A DNA stretch of 64,000 nt from NCBI RefSeq assembly GCF_000423245.1, contig NZ_KE383993.1, forward strand, positions 702,159-766,158. The letters run 5' to 3'. The position numbers and the translations under genes were made by a program. Source of the stretch: Ligilactobacillus ceti DSM 22408 (GTDB lineage Bacteria > Bacillota > Bacilli > Lactobacillales > Lactobacillaceae). Below the pieces are notes generated by a model. That model was not told the DNA's origin. It did no database searches and was given only the letters and a program-made list of their open reading frames with translations. This document shows positions 56,886 to 64,000 of the stretch, piece by piece; the first letter of the stretch is position 1, and the number at the start of each line of letters is the position of its first letter.

Positions 56886-57911
56886 ATGTTAGAAAATATC
56901 TTTTTTGGCACATATACCAAAAAGATAAGCCAAGGTATTTATCAAGCTACCTTAAATACAGACACAAAAACAATCTCAAAACCCGAGTTGTTAATAGCAG
57001 TCAATAACCCTACTTATTTAACAACGACTAATAATCAATTATTCACAATTTGTAAACAAGATGATCACGGCGGTATCGCTAGCTATTCTAAAGATACTAC
57101 GCAACTTTATACTTTAAATAATAAAGTACTGCAAGCTGGAGCTCCACCTTGTTATGTTTCATTTGATAAACAGCGAAATTTAGTTTATACAGCTAATTAT
57201 CACACTGCTGAAGTCTTAATTTATCAACTTCATCCTAATAATACTTTAACTTTACACCAAAGCATCTCACATTCTGGTTCCGGTCCTCGTCCAGAACAAC
57301 AATCATCACATTTACATTATGCAGACTTAACTCCTGATAACCGGTTAGTTGCTTTGGATTTAGGTGCTGATCAATTATTAACTTATAATTTCGATAATAA
57401 TCAAAAAGCTCTTTTAAACAATGTGTTAACTTTCCCAGCTGGTTTCGGGCCACGTCATTTAGTGTTCCATCCTAATCAACAAATCGCTTATGTTGTTGGT
57501 GAACTCAGCAGCCAGGTCGCCACCTTAAAATACAACCCTCAAAATGGTAGTTTTTCAATTTTAGATATCCAAACTACCATTCCAAACGAATATCATGATT
57601 TCAATGGAGCGGCTGCTATTAAAATCAGTCACAATCAACAACACTTATATATTTCCAATCGTGGTTTTAATTCAATTGCTTGTTTTAAAATCGAGTCGGA
57701 TGCTAGTTTGCAATTAATTCATCAAACGACTACATCAATTGATTTCCCACGTGATTTTGCCTTAGATGCTACTGATCAGTTTTTAGTAGTCGCTAATCAA
57801 AATGATAATACTATCAGTTTATTCGAACGCAATCCAGTCTCTGGAAAATTAACTTTAATCCAAGACAACATCCACCTTCCCGAAGGTGTTTGCGTAAAAT
57901 TTGTTAATTAA
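56886..57911 (+). CDS. pgl: 6-phosphogluconolactonase (beta-propeller type)
   Basis: Hydrolyses 6-phosphogluconolactone made by Zwf. The 341-residue seven-bladed propeller has FFGTYTKKISQGIYQATLN at the N-terminus, VSFDKQRNLVYTANYHTAEVLIYQL, HSGSGPRPEQQSSHLHYADLTPDNRLVALDLGADQLLTY about residues 127-165, FGPRHLVFHPN about 182-192 and ISNRGFNSIACF. This is the YkgB/YbhE type rather than the NagB-like SOL type. ATG at 56886 is 8 bases after AAAGGA; an ATG three codons earlier overlaps it. Single gene. Confidence 0.92.
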   Translation: MLENIFFGTYTKKISQGIYQATLNTDTKTISKPELLIAVNNPTYLTTTNNQLFTICKQDDHGGIASYSKDTTQLYTLNNKVLQAGAPPCYVSFDKQRNLVYTANYHTAEVLIYQLHPNNTLTLHQSISHSGSGPRPEQQSSHLHYADLTPDNRLVALDLGADQLLTYNFDNNQKALLNNVLTFPAGFGPRHLVFHPNQQIAYVVGELSSQVATLKYNPQNGSFSILDIQTTIPNEYHDFNGAAAIKISHNQQHLYISNRGFNSIACFKIESDASLQLIHQTTTSIDFPRDFALDATDQFLVVANQNDNTISLFERNPVSGKLTLIQDNIHLPEGVCVKFVN

Positions 57912-57915
57912 ATAT

Positions 57916-57955
57916 AAAAAAACATCTTCCTAGTTTGACTAAGAAGATGTTTTTT
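57916..57955. terminator. Bidirectional terminator between pgl and mgtE
   Basis: AAAAAACATCTTC pairs with GAAGATGTTTTTT; loop includes TAG/CTA. Serves both convergent genes. Confidence 0.88.
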
Positions 57956-59324
57956 ATTGACCTACGAAAAATGATAAGAAAATACGAGCAATACTGAAAT
58001 AAATTAAAACTGATGTTAAATCACTTAATGTCGAGATAAATGGACCGGATGCCACTGCTGGATCCACACCAATTTTATCCATAAACATTGGAATAAATGC
58101 ACCAGCTAAATTAGCTACTACAATCGCACACATCATCGCAAATCCAATAACAAAACCTAAGACGAAATTATGTTTCCAGAAACCAACAATTACAAAAATT
58201 ACAAATCCAGTAATAATTCCTAAAATAATCCCTGTAATTAATTCTGTTAATAATAATTGCCAAATATTCTTTTTATCTTCATCTTTAAACGCTAAGCGGC
58301 GGACAGCTGTCGCTAAACTTTGTGTACCAGCATTCCCCGCTGTACCAGTAATCGAAGAAATAAAAACTGCTAAAATACTTGCTTGACTAACTAATTCTTC
58401 GTAATGAGAAATCAACGTAGTAGTAGACATACCTAAAATCAACAATGTCACCAACCACGGTAATCGTTTAAAAGCTGCTTGCCATGGATTTTCAGTTGTT
58501 TGTTCCAAGTCAACCCCGGCTAAACCAGAATAATCTTCAACCGATTCTTCATCAATAACATCGATAATATCATCAACGTTAATAATCCCAATTAATTTAT
58601 GATTATAATCAGTAACCGGAATAGCTAAGAAATTATAGTCACGAATTGTTTGTGCTACATCTTTTTGATCATCATCGACTTTAACAGCCATCACTTGCAT
58701 ATTCATTACGTCTTTGACCATAGCTTGATCATCATTTCGCAACATATCTCTTAAAGTGACAACCCCGACTAATTTTTCACTCTCATCAATTACATAAACA
58801 TAATAAATTGTTTCCGCTGTTTTAGCAGCAACTTTAATAGCTTCCATTGCAGAAGCTAAGGTCTGATTCCCATTAATAGCCACATATTCAGTCGACATAA
58901 TCGAACCAGCTGTTTTATCTTCATAATGTAACATCCGTTTAATTTCAGCTGCTGTTTTGGCAGGCAATAAACGCAAATAACCTAATAAATCCTCTTTTTT
59001 AGCATATGCCAAAACGTCAACCGCATTATCCGTATACATCCCGTTAATTACAGCTGCTGCATACGCCATTGTCATTTCTTCTAAATAATGAATTACTTCC
59101 TCAGGATCTTGATCCATTGCATCAAACATATCCCCGACTTCTTCAGGCTTTAAATACCGATAAACACGCGCTCTTTGCTGTTCATTTAAATCCCGAAAGA
59201 TTTGCGCTTGTTCATAAATATGTAATTCTAAATATTCTTCCCGAAAAAGCCGTGCTTTTTGAGAATCTAATGCATTAATTATTTTTTGGATGTTATCATG
59301 ATTTGTTTGTGTCATTTCAACCAT
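57954..59324 (-). CDS. mgtE: Magnesium transporter MgtE
   Basis: Mg2+ channel gated by cytosolic Mg2+. The 456 residues comprise the N domain (FRDLNEQQRARVYRYLKPEEVGDMFDAM), two CBS domains (about 140-265, with TAGSIMSTEYVAI and LVGVVTLRDMLR, IGIINVDDIIDVI), a plug helix and five membrane helices with TGTAGNAGTQSLATAVRRLA and the pore motif FIPMFMDKIGVDPAVASGPFISTLSDL. ATG at 59324 is 9 bases after AGAGG. Last gene of relQ-nadK-rluA-family-mgtE, 15 bases after the pseudouridine synthase gene. Confidence 0.95.
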   Translation of the reverse strand: MVEMTQTNHDNIQKIINALDSQKARLFREEYLELHIYEQAQIFRDLNEQQRARVYRYLKPEEVGDMFDAMDQDPEEVIHYLEEMTMAYAAAVINGMYTDNAVDVLAYAKKEDLLGYLRLLPAKTAAEIKRMLHYEDKTAGSIMSTEYVAINGNQTLASAMEAIKVAAKTAETIYYVYVIDESEKLVGVVTLRDMLRNDDQAMVKDVMNMQVMAVKVDDDQKDVAQTIRDYNFLAIPVTDYNHKLIGIINVDDIIDVIDEESVEDYSGLAGVDLEQTTENPWQAAFKRLPWLVTLLILGMSTTTLISHYEELVSQASILAVFISSITGTAGNAGTQSLATAVRRLAFKDEDKKNIWQLLLTELITGIILGIITGFVIFVIVGFWKHNFVLGFVIGFAMMCAIVVANLAGAFIPMFMDKIGVDPAVASGPFISTLSDLTSVLIYFSIARIFLSFFVGQ

Positions 59325-59339
59325 GATTCTCTACCTCTT

Positions 59340-60227
59340 TTATTTTTTATTAATAATTACTTGTATATCTGTTGGTAATGGACTTTTAATTTGAATCATT
59401 TCTTTTTTAAAAGGATGATAAAATTTAATTTGATAACAATGTAAACCTTGTCGCTCTAATGGCGCCATCTGCTTACCTTGATACATCTCATCACTAACTA
59501 AGGGATGGCCTAAATAAGCACAATGAACACGAATTTGATGTGTTCTCCCTGTATGTAACTTAATCTTACATAATGTTACTTTAGCATAATTTTGTTTAAC
59601 TTTTAACTCAGTTTGAGCATTTTTTCCTTGTGTAGTCACTTTTCTTTTAAATAAACTGTTTTCATCACGTCCGATTGGCAAATTTATTAATGCTTTTTTA
59701 ATCTTTAAATTGCCACTCAATAAAGCATAATATTCTTTTTGAATCGGATACTGATTTTGATTCTGTTCTAAGACTGCTTGAGCATAACCGTGTTTCGCAA
59801 GTAAAACTACTCCACTTGTATCCCGATCTAACCGCGTCATAATATGTGGAATAATCCCTCGATACCCCCGAACATGATAATACCCAAGAATACGATTAAT
59901 TAATGAATCATCAGGATGCAACGCTGCTGGAATCGAGGCTAAATGAGCTGGTTTATTGACAATTAAATAATCTCGATCTTCATATAAGACCTCAATTGGA
60001 ACAAATGACTTAACTAATTGATTTTTTGTTTCTTCAGGAGGTGTTCGTAATACAACAATATCTCCTGGATAAACTTTATCAACTACACGCCCTGATTTAC
60101 CCGCCACACTAATCTCGCCACCACTATGACGGATTTTAGCTAATAAACGCCGCGACAGACCTTGCGCTTTTAAAAAATTCCGCAACTTCATTGGTGTTGC
60201 TTGTTCATATTTCCATTTAAACTCCAT
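59340..60227 (-). CDS. RluA-family pseudouridine synthase
   Basis: Isomerises uridine to pseudouridine in rRNA or tRNA; the exact target is not evident. The 295 residues have an N-terminal S4-like region ([29 protein letters not shown]), [21 protein letters not shown], the catalytic Asp in [17 protein letters not shown] about residues 125-141, KEYYALLSG and [26 protein letters not shown]. Start ATG 60225-60227 is 6 bases after GGAG and 11 bases inside nadK. Downstream of nadK, as in most Bacilli. Confidence 0.92.
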   Translation of the reverse strand: MEFKWKYEQATPMKLRNFLKAQGLSRRLLAKIRHSGGEISVAGKSGRVVDKVYPGDIVVLRTPPEETKNQLVKSFVPIEVLYEDRDYLIVNKPAHLASIPAALHPDDSLINRILGYYHVRGYRGIIPHIMTRLDRDTSGVVLLAKHGYAQAVLEQNQNQYPIQKEYYALLSGNLKIKKALINLPIGRDENSLFKRKVTTQGKNAQTELKVKQNYAKVTLCKIKLHTGRTHQIRVHCAYLGHPLVSDEMYQGKQMAPLERQGLHCYQIKFYHPFKKEMIQIKSPLPTDIQVIINKK

Positions 60228-61023
60228 TCGCATCTCCAATAAAGGCATCTTGCACTCGCCGCCAAAAATGTTGATGACGATATTTCGCAAAATAAATTCT
60301 TTGTTTTGCTATTTTAAACATAATTTTTTCAATTTTACACCCTGATTTAGTTAAAGCATCAATCGTCAATACAAAATCAGTTCCATGATCTGGATATAAC
60401 GTCACCCAATCACGTGGAGCGATAATCATTGGTGCACTAACCGTCCGAAAAACACGATTATTAATCGAACCAATTTCAGCAACTTGCATCACTTCTAAAT
60501 TAGGATGTACAACAGCTCCACCTAAAGATTTATTATAAGCTGTTGATCCAGTTGGTGTAGATACACACAGACCATCACCACGAAAACTTTCGAAAAATTC
60601 ACCACCAATATAAACATCAGTCACTAACGTTGTACCAATTTTCTTTAAAGCAGCTTCATTTAAAGCAATATATTTTTTCATATGTGGTTCATTTGCATAC
60701 TTCACTTGTACTTCTAAAAGTGGATAACTAATCGATTGTCCATTATCTGATTGTAAACTAACAACTAAATCATCAATCTCATCTTCACGCCAATCAGTAT
60801 AAAAACCTAAGTGACCTGTATGCACACCAACAAAACGAATGCTTTCTAATTGATCTTGATATTTATGGAATGCTGATAATAACGTTCCGTCTCCACCAAT
60901 TGTAATCACAATTTCGGGATGCTTTTCATCTTCGACCATATGACATTCTAATAATTTCTTTTCTAAATTTCGTTTTACATTTTGCGATTTTGGTAGATCA
61001 TTAGCAACAATTGCGAATTTCAT
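60217..61023 (-). CDS. nadK: NAD kinase
   Basis: Phosphorylates NAD+ to NADP+. The 268 residues contain the [13 protein letters not shown] motif about residues 43-55, [21 protein letters not shown] about 121-128, and [25 protein letters not shown] about 148-172. AGAGG precedes the ATG. Second gene of the relQ operon; 43 bases after relQ and overlapping the pseudouridine synthase gene. Confidence 0.95.
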   Translation of the reverse strand: MKFAIVANDLPKSQNVKRNLEKKLLECHMVEDEKHPEIVITIGGDGTLLSAFHKYQDQLESIRFVGVHTGHLGFYTDWREDEIDDLVVSLQSDNGQSISYPLLEVQVKYANEPHMKKYIALNEAALKKIGTTLVTDVYIGGEFFESFRGDGLCVSTPTGSTAYNKSLGGAVVHPNLEVMQVAEIGSINNRVFRTVSAPMIIAPRDWVTLYPDHGTDFVLTIDALTKSGCKIEKIMFKIAKQRIYFAKYRHQHFWRRVQDAFIGDANGV

Positions 61024-61066
61024 AACTGACCTCTTTCACTAAAATTTAATTACTCTTTTGAATTTT

Positions 61067-61702
61067 TTAATCTTTATCATTATGCGGTGTCCGCTGTTTA
61101 AAGATTTGTTGGGCATTTTTAATTTCATCACGAATATTCGACATCTCAGTATCTAAAGAAAACGCCGCCTCAGCTGCTTTTTCTAGCCGTTCTGCAATTT
61201 CTAGCGGGAACGCACCTTGATATTTATAGTTTAAAGAATGCTCAATTGTGGCCCAAAAGTTCATAGCTAATGTCCGAATTTGAATCTCAACTTTAATTAG
61301 CTTTTCTCCTGACAACAATTGAATGGGATACTCAACAACAACATGATACGAACGATAACCACTTGATTTACGATTCGTAATATAATCACGTTCAGAAATA
61401 ACTTTCATATCTCCCCGCGCTTTAATCAAATCTAATACTTGATAGATATCTTCTACAAATTGACAAACAATGCGAATTCCAGCGATATCTTCCATATTAT
61501 CTTCAATTTCAGCTAATGTAATTTGTCGTCTTTGTGCTTTTTCTAAAATACTAGGTACAGCCTTGACTCTTCCGGTCACAAATTCGATCGGAGAATGTTG
61601 ATCAGCTGTCTGATATTGATGTCGACAAGCTCGAAATTTAAACTTGAGCTCATTCACAACTTGACTATATGGATATAAAAATTCATCCCAAATGATTTCC
61701 AT
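61067..61702 (-). CDS. relQ: Small alarmone synthetase (RelQ type)
   Basis: Single-domain (p)ppGpp synthetase without hydrolase domain. The 211 residues show VTGRVKAVPSILEKA with the ATP-binding residues about 44-58, the catalytic DIAGIRIVCQFVEDIYQV about 72-89, NRKSSGYRSYHVVVEYP about 109-125 and the VEIQIRTLAMNFWATIEHSLNYK about 138-160. Context with nadK is characteristic of RelQ (SAS1) rather than RelP. GGAGAG precedes the ATG. A possible extended -10 TGTTACACT lies about 35 bases upstream. Confidence 0.94.
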   Translation of the reverse strand: MEIIWDEFLYPYSQVVNELKFKFRACRHQYQTADQHSPIEFVTGRVKAVPSILEKAQRRQITLAEIEDNMEDIAGIRIVCQFVEDIYQVLDLIKARGDMKVISERDYITNRKSSGYRSYHVVVEYPIQLLSGEKLIKVEIQIRTLAMNFWATIEHSLNYKYQGAFPLEIAERLEKAAEAAFSLDTEMSNIRDEIKNAQQIFKQRTPHNDKD

Positions 61703-61871
61703 TGCACTCTCTCCACTCTTATTCCATTATCCTTATATAGTGTAACATAAGAGACTTTATTTTAGTTAATTTCAACTTGAGTACTTTTAATCTTTTTCGC
61801 TAATTTTTTTAATCATTTTTCATAATTGTCTTATTTTTATAAGCTTATTTCCACATCTTACCTTCCTTTTG

Positions 61872-61880
61872 TGTTATACT
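61872..61880 (+). promoter_or_regulatory. Possible spxH extended -10
   Basis: TGTTATACT at 61872-61880 (hexamer 61875-61880), leaving a ~100-nt AT-rich leader; the -35 is not clear. The rest of 61703-61871 shows only AT-rich sequence. Confidence 0.4.
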
Positions 61881-61966
61881 AGCTCTGGTATTCAAGAACT
61901 TTAGAAATAATAATCAAATATGTAACTATAATTTAATTTATAAAAACTATAAGTTTCAGCAAAAAT

Positions 61967-61987
61967 ATGGGGGGGGACAGCAACTGA
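61967..61987 (+). other. Six-codon upstream frame with a G8 run at the spxH ribosome binding site
   Basis: ATG at 61967-61969 opens a frame reading M-G-G-D-S-N then TGA at 61985-61987, whose final A is the first base of the spxH ATG. Eight Gs at 61969-61976 form both the upstream codons and the only Shine-Dalgarno-like sequence. One extra G would put the upstream ATG in frame with spxH. Confidence 0.55.
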
Positions 61988-62649
61988 TGATTGAAATATA
62001 TTTATTCGTAAATCCAATCGGAAATATCTGTTATCGAACAGAGCAGAATATTTTAAATTTGATTGAAGAATCAAAACGCGATATAACCTTTCGATTTATT
62101 CCTTTGTTATCACTAAATACAATCGATAACATTTTGGATCGCGAAAGCTTATCCAAAAACGACTTAAATTTACGTAATACTTTATCTAGAGAAGTTTATC
62201 GTGCGTCTTTAGATTACAAAGCTGCTTTATTTCAGGGTCAAAAACGCGGACGCTTATTCTTATTAAACGTCCAAGATCAAATCAAAAATAACGCTCAATA
62301 TCATTATACTGAAGAAATTGCACAACAAGCTGCTATTGCCGCTCGTCTTGATTTAGAACTATTTAATGAAGATTGTAATTCTGAACTAGCAATCAAAGCA
62401 TTCAAACAAGATCAAAAACTTGCCGCAGAAATGAAAGTAACTCAACATCCTTCCGTTGTAATTTTTGATCCTAGCAATGAAAAAACAGCTTTTTCAATTT
62501 CAGGTCCAGATTCAATGACCTTTTTGGATAATGTGTTAACAACTCAATTTTGTAATCATGGAGAAACTAATGTGGTTGCAGAAAAAAAGGCCCTCGAACA
62601 AATCCAATATTCAAAGAAAAATTCCAGTCATCCATTGCGTTTAAGATAA
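61987..62649 (+). CDS. spxH: SpxH/YjbH-type ClpXP adaptor (DsbA-fold protein)
   Basis: In Bacillus YjbH delivers the redox regulator Spx to ClpXP. The 220-residue protein starts EIYLFVNPIGNICYRTEQNI: where the Bacillus protein has FVDPLCPEC this one keeps only the second Cys (about residue 16). A long helical insert and QHPSVVIFDPSN, the cis-proline loop about residues 157-168, complete the DsbA/thioredoxin-like fold. The C-terminus is longer and basic. It is divergent from relQ, the usual arrangement. Clear family but modest conservation. Confidence 0.82.
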   Translation: MIEIYLFVNPIGNICYRTEQNILNLIEESKRDITFRFIPLLSLNTIDNILDRESLSKNDLNLRNTLSREVYRASLDYKAALFQGQKRGRLFLLNVQDQIKNNAQYHYTEEIAQQAAIAARLDLELFNEDCNSELAIKAFKQDQKLAAEMKVTQHPSVVIFDPSNEKTAFSISGPDSMTFLDNVLTTQFCNHGETNVVAEKKALEQIQYSKKNSSHPLRLR

Positions 62650-62651
62650 AT

Positions 62652-62690
62652 AAAAATAAGCTAGCGAATAAATCGCTAGCTTATTTTTTT
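62652..62690. terminator. Bidirectional terminator between spxH and pepF
   Basis: A perfect 16-bp stem (62652-62667 with 62673-62688) around ATAAA, T7 on the plus strand and T5 on the minus strand. Confidence 0.9.
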
Positions 62691-62698
62691 ATCGTTTA

Positions 62699-64000
62699 TT
62701 AAAGTAAATTTTCTAATTCATTCAAACGTTTTTCAAATACAGCAAAAGCTTTTTCTAAATAACGCGCATCTGTCATATCAACGCCCGCTTTTTGCATAAC
62801 TTGAATTGGATAATCAGAACTACCCGCACTTAAATAATTCAAGTAAGCTTCTATGGCTTTGTCATCATGTTCTACAATTTTTTCAGCTAATGTAGTTGCT
62901 GCTGCAAAACCTGTAGCATATTGATACACATAGAAATTGTAATAAAAATGAGGAATCCGAGCCCACTCATAAGCAATTTGTGGATCGTTAACAATTGTTG
63001 GTCCATAATATTTTTGATTTAATTCAGCATAATAGTTAGACATCATTTCCGCAGTTAAAGGAATCCCTTGTGCATCCTGTTCATGAATCCATAATTCAAA
63101 TTCAGCAAATTGAGCTTGACGGAAAACTGTTCCTTTAAAACCATCTAAATAATGATTTAAGACATATGCTCGTACTTCAGGTTTCAAATCTTCATCCAAT
63201 AAAGCTTGTGTTAACAGATTTTCATTAGTTGTTGAAGCGATTTCCGCTAAGAAAATAGAATAATCACCATAATGATATGGTTGTGTATATGTTGTTAAAT
63301 AACTATGCATACTGTGTCCCATTTCATGCACTAAAGTAAATAAATTATCTAAATTATCTTGCCAGTTCAATAAAATATATGGAGCTGTACCATAGACACC
63401 TGATGAATAAGCGCCACTACGTTTACCTTGATTTTCAACAACATCAATCCAACGATGTGAGAATGCTTCTTTCACATGACTTAAATAATCTTCACCTAAA
63501 ATTCCTAAAACTGCAATAGTTTTTTCTTTAGCTTCTTCATAAGTATATTTCAAACTTGGTTCACCAGTTAAAGGTGCATAAATATCATACATATGAACTT
63601 CATCTAAATTCAATAATTTCTTACGTAATGCAACATAACGATGTAATAACGGTAAATTCTTCTCTACTTGTTGCAATAACGTTGTATATACATCAACCGG
63701 AATATGATTAGCTGCTAATGACATTTCTTGTGCACTAGCATATTTTCTGATTTTAGCACTAAAATTATGTTTTTTAACATGAGTTGCTAAAGTCATCGCG
63801 AATGTATTTTTATATTGATCATATACTGAATATAATTGCTCAAAAGCTTCTTTGCGAACAGTCCGATCGGCAGATTCTAATAATTTACCAAAAACACCAT
63901 GTGATAACTGAACCTTTTCACCTTGTTCATCAGTTACAACTGGGAATTTTAAATCAGCATTGTTTAACACTTCAAAAATATTTTCTGGAGCTGCTAAAAC
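62699..64000 (-). CDS. pepF: Oligoendopeptidase F (C-terminal part, cut by window edge)
   Basis: M3 family zinc metallopeptidase that degrades oligopeptides of about 7-17 residues in the cytosol. The frame is open to the right edge (first residues seen VLAAPENIFEVLNNAD) and 433 residues are visible of an expected ~600. The HEMGHSMHSY zinc motif is followed by a downstream Glu (IFLAEIASTTNE), then AQFAEFELWIHEQ and the late signature YYNFYVYQYATGFAAA. A GTG in the middle is an internal Val, not the start. The N-terminal third lies outside the window. Confidence 0.95.
   Translation of the reverse strand, partial: VLAAPENIFEVLNNADLKFPVVTDEQGEKVQLSHGVFGKLLESADRTVRKEAFEQLYSVYDQYKNTFAMTLATHVKKHNFSAKIRKYASAQEMSLAANHIPVDVYTTLLQQVEKNLPLLHRYVALRKKLLNLDEVHMYDIYAPLTGEPSLKYTYEEAKEKTIAVLGILGEDYLSHVKEAFSHRWIDVVENQGKRSGAYSSGVYGTAPYILLNWQDNLDNLFTLVHEMGHSMHSYLTTYTQPYHYGDYSIFLAEIASTTNENLLTQALLDEDLKPEVRAYVLNHYLDGFKGTVFRQAQFAEFELWIHEQDAQGIPLTAEMMSNYYAELNQKYYGPTIVNDPQIAYEWARIPHFYYNFYVYQYATGFAAATTLAEKIVEHDDKAIEAYLNYLSAGSSDYPIQVMQKAGVDMTDARYLEKAFAVFEKRLNELENLL

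Overview
The window is AT-rich, almost entirely housekeeping, bacterial chromosome from a low-GC Gram-positive, most likely a member of the Lactobacillaceae. The case rests on content and gene order: MurT/GatD lipid II amidation, IreB-RuvX-DUF1292 behind a T-box-controlled alaS, mutS-mutL-ruvA-ruvB-queA-tgt-yajC, ymfF-ymfH-ymfI-rodZ-pgsA-recA, relQ-nadK-rluD-mgtE and a divergent SpxH/YjbH-type gene. Start sites have strong AAGGAGG-type ribosome binding sites, and the promoters are sigma-A-like, often with a TG-extended -10. I could not fix the genus from sequence alone. I saw no prophage, insertion sequence, CRISPR array, integrase or restriction system.

Layout. Nearly all genes lie on the minus strand; the exceptions are murT-gatD, yslB, guaC, pgl and spxH. 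Positions 1-8100 hold the start of prfA, tdk, murT-gatD, a phosphatase-manA pair, two small unknown genes, the rdgB-phosphoesterase operon and yslB. Positions 8080-15900 hold trxA, zapA-cvpA-mutS2, ireB-ruvX-DUF1292 and alaS with its T-box leader. Positions 15900-25100 hold a DEAD-box helicase with nrnA, dinB, zwf, accBCDA and yajC. Positions 25100-34600 form a tRNA-queuosine and DNA-repair run (tgt, queA, ruvB, ruvA, mutL, mutS, ymdB). Positions 34600-40800 hold rny, fabH, a tRNA-Leu with anticodon AAG, tex and nadE. Positions 40900-43650 hold the GlcNAc regulator and deacetylase (nagR, nagA) and proC. Positions 43700-52350 hold recA, pgsA, rodZ, ymfI, ymfH, ymfF and ftsK. Positions 52500-64000 hold trmL, a polysaccharide deacetylase, a YbaK deacylase, guaC, an orphan sorbitol-IIA-like protein, 6-phosphogluconolactonase, mgtE, a pseudouridine synthase, nadK, relQ, spxH and the C-terminal part of pepF.

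The genes cover cell-wall modification (MurT/GatD, PgdA-like, RodZ), membrane lipid synthesis (Acc, FabH, PgsA), genome maintenance (MutSL, RuvAB, RuvX, RecA, DinB, FtsK), RNA turnover (RNase Y, NrnA, DEAD-box helicase), tRNA function (AlaS, TGT/QueA, TrmL, YbaK), EF-P modification (YmfI with the M16 pair), the oxidative pentose phosphate entry (Zwf, Pgl), NAD(P) supply (NadE, NadK) and stringent or thiol stress (RelQ, SpxH).

No large novel system is visible. The points most worth a second look are small. (1) A run of eight G residues at the spxH ribosome binding site lies inside a six-codon upstream frame; one extra G would fuse that frame to spxH. (2) The orphan GutA-like protein carries Gln where the phosphorylated His should be. 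(3) The tRNA-Leu has an AAG anticodon. (4) The guaC leader can fold its ribosome binding site into a hairpin. (5) A possible unannotated ~100-nt RNA lies between trmL and the deacetylase gene. (6) A 15-bp palindrome flanked by direct repeats sits at the recA promoter.
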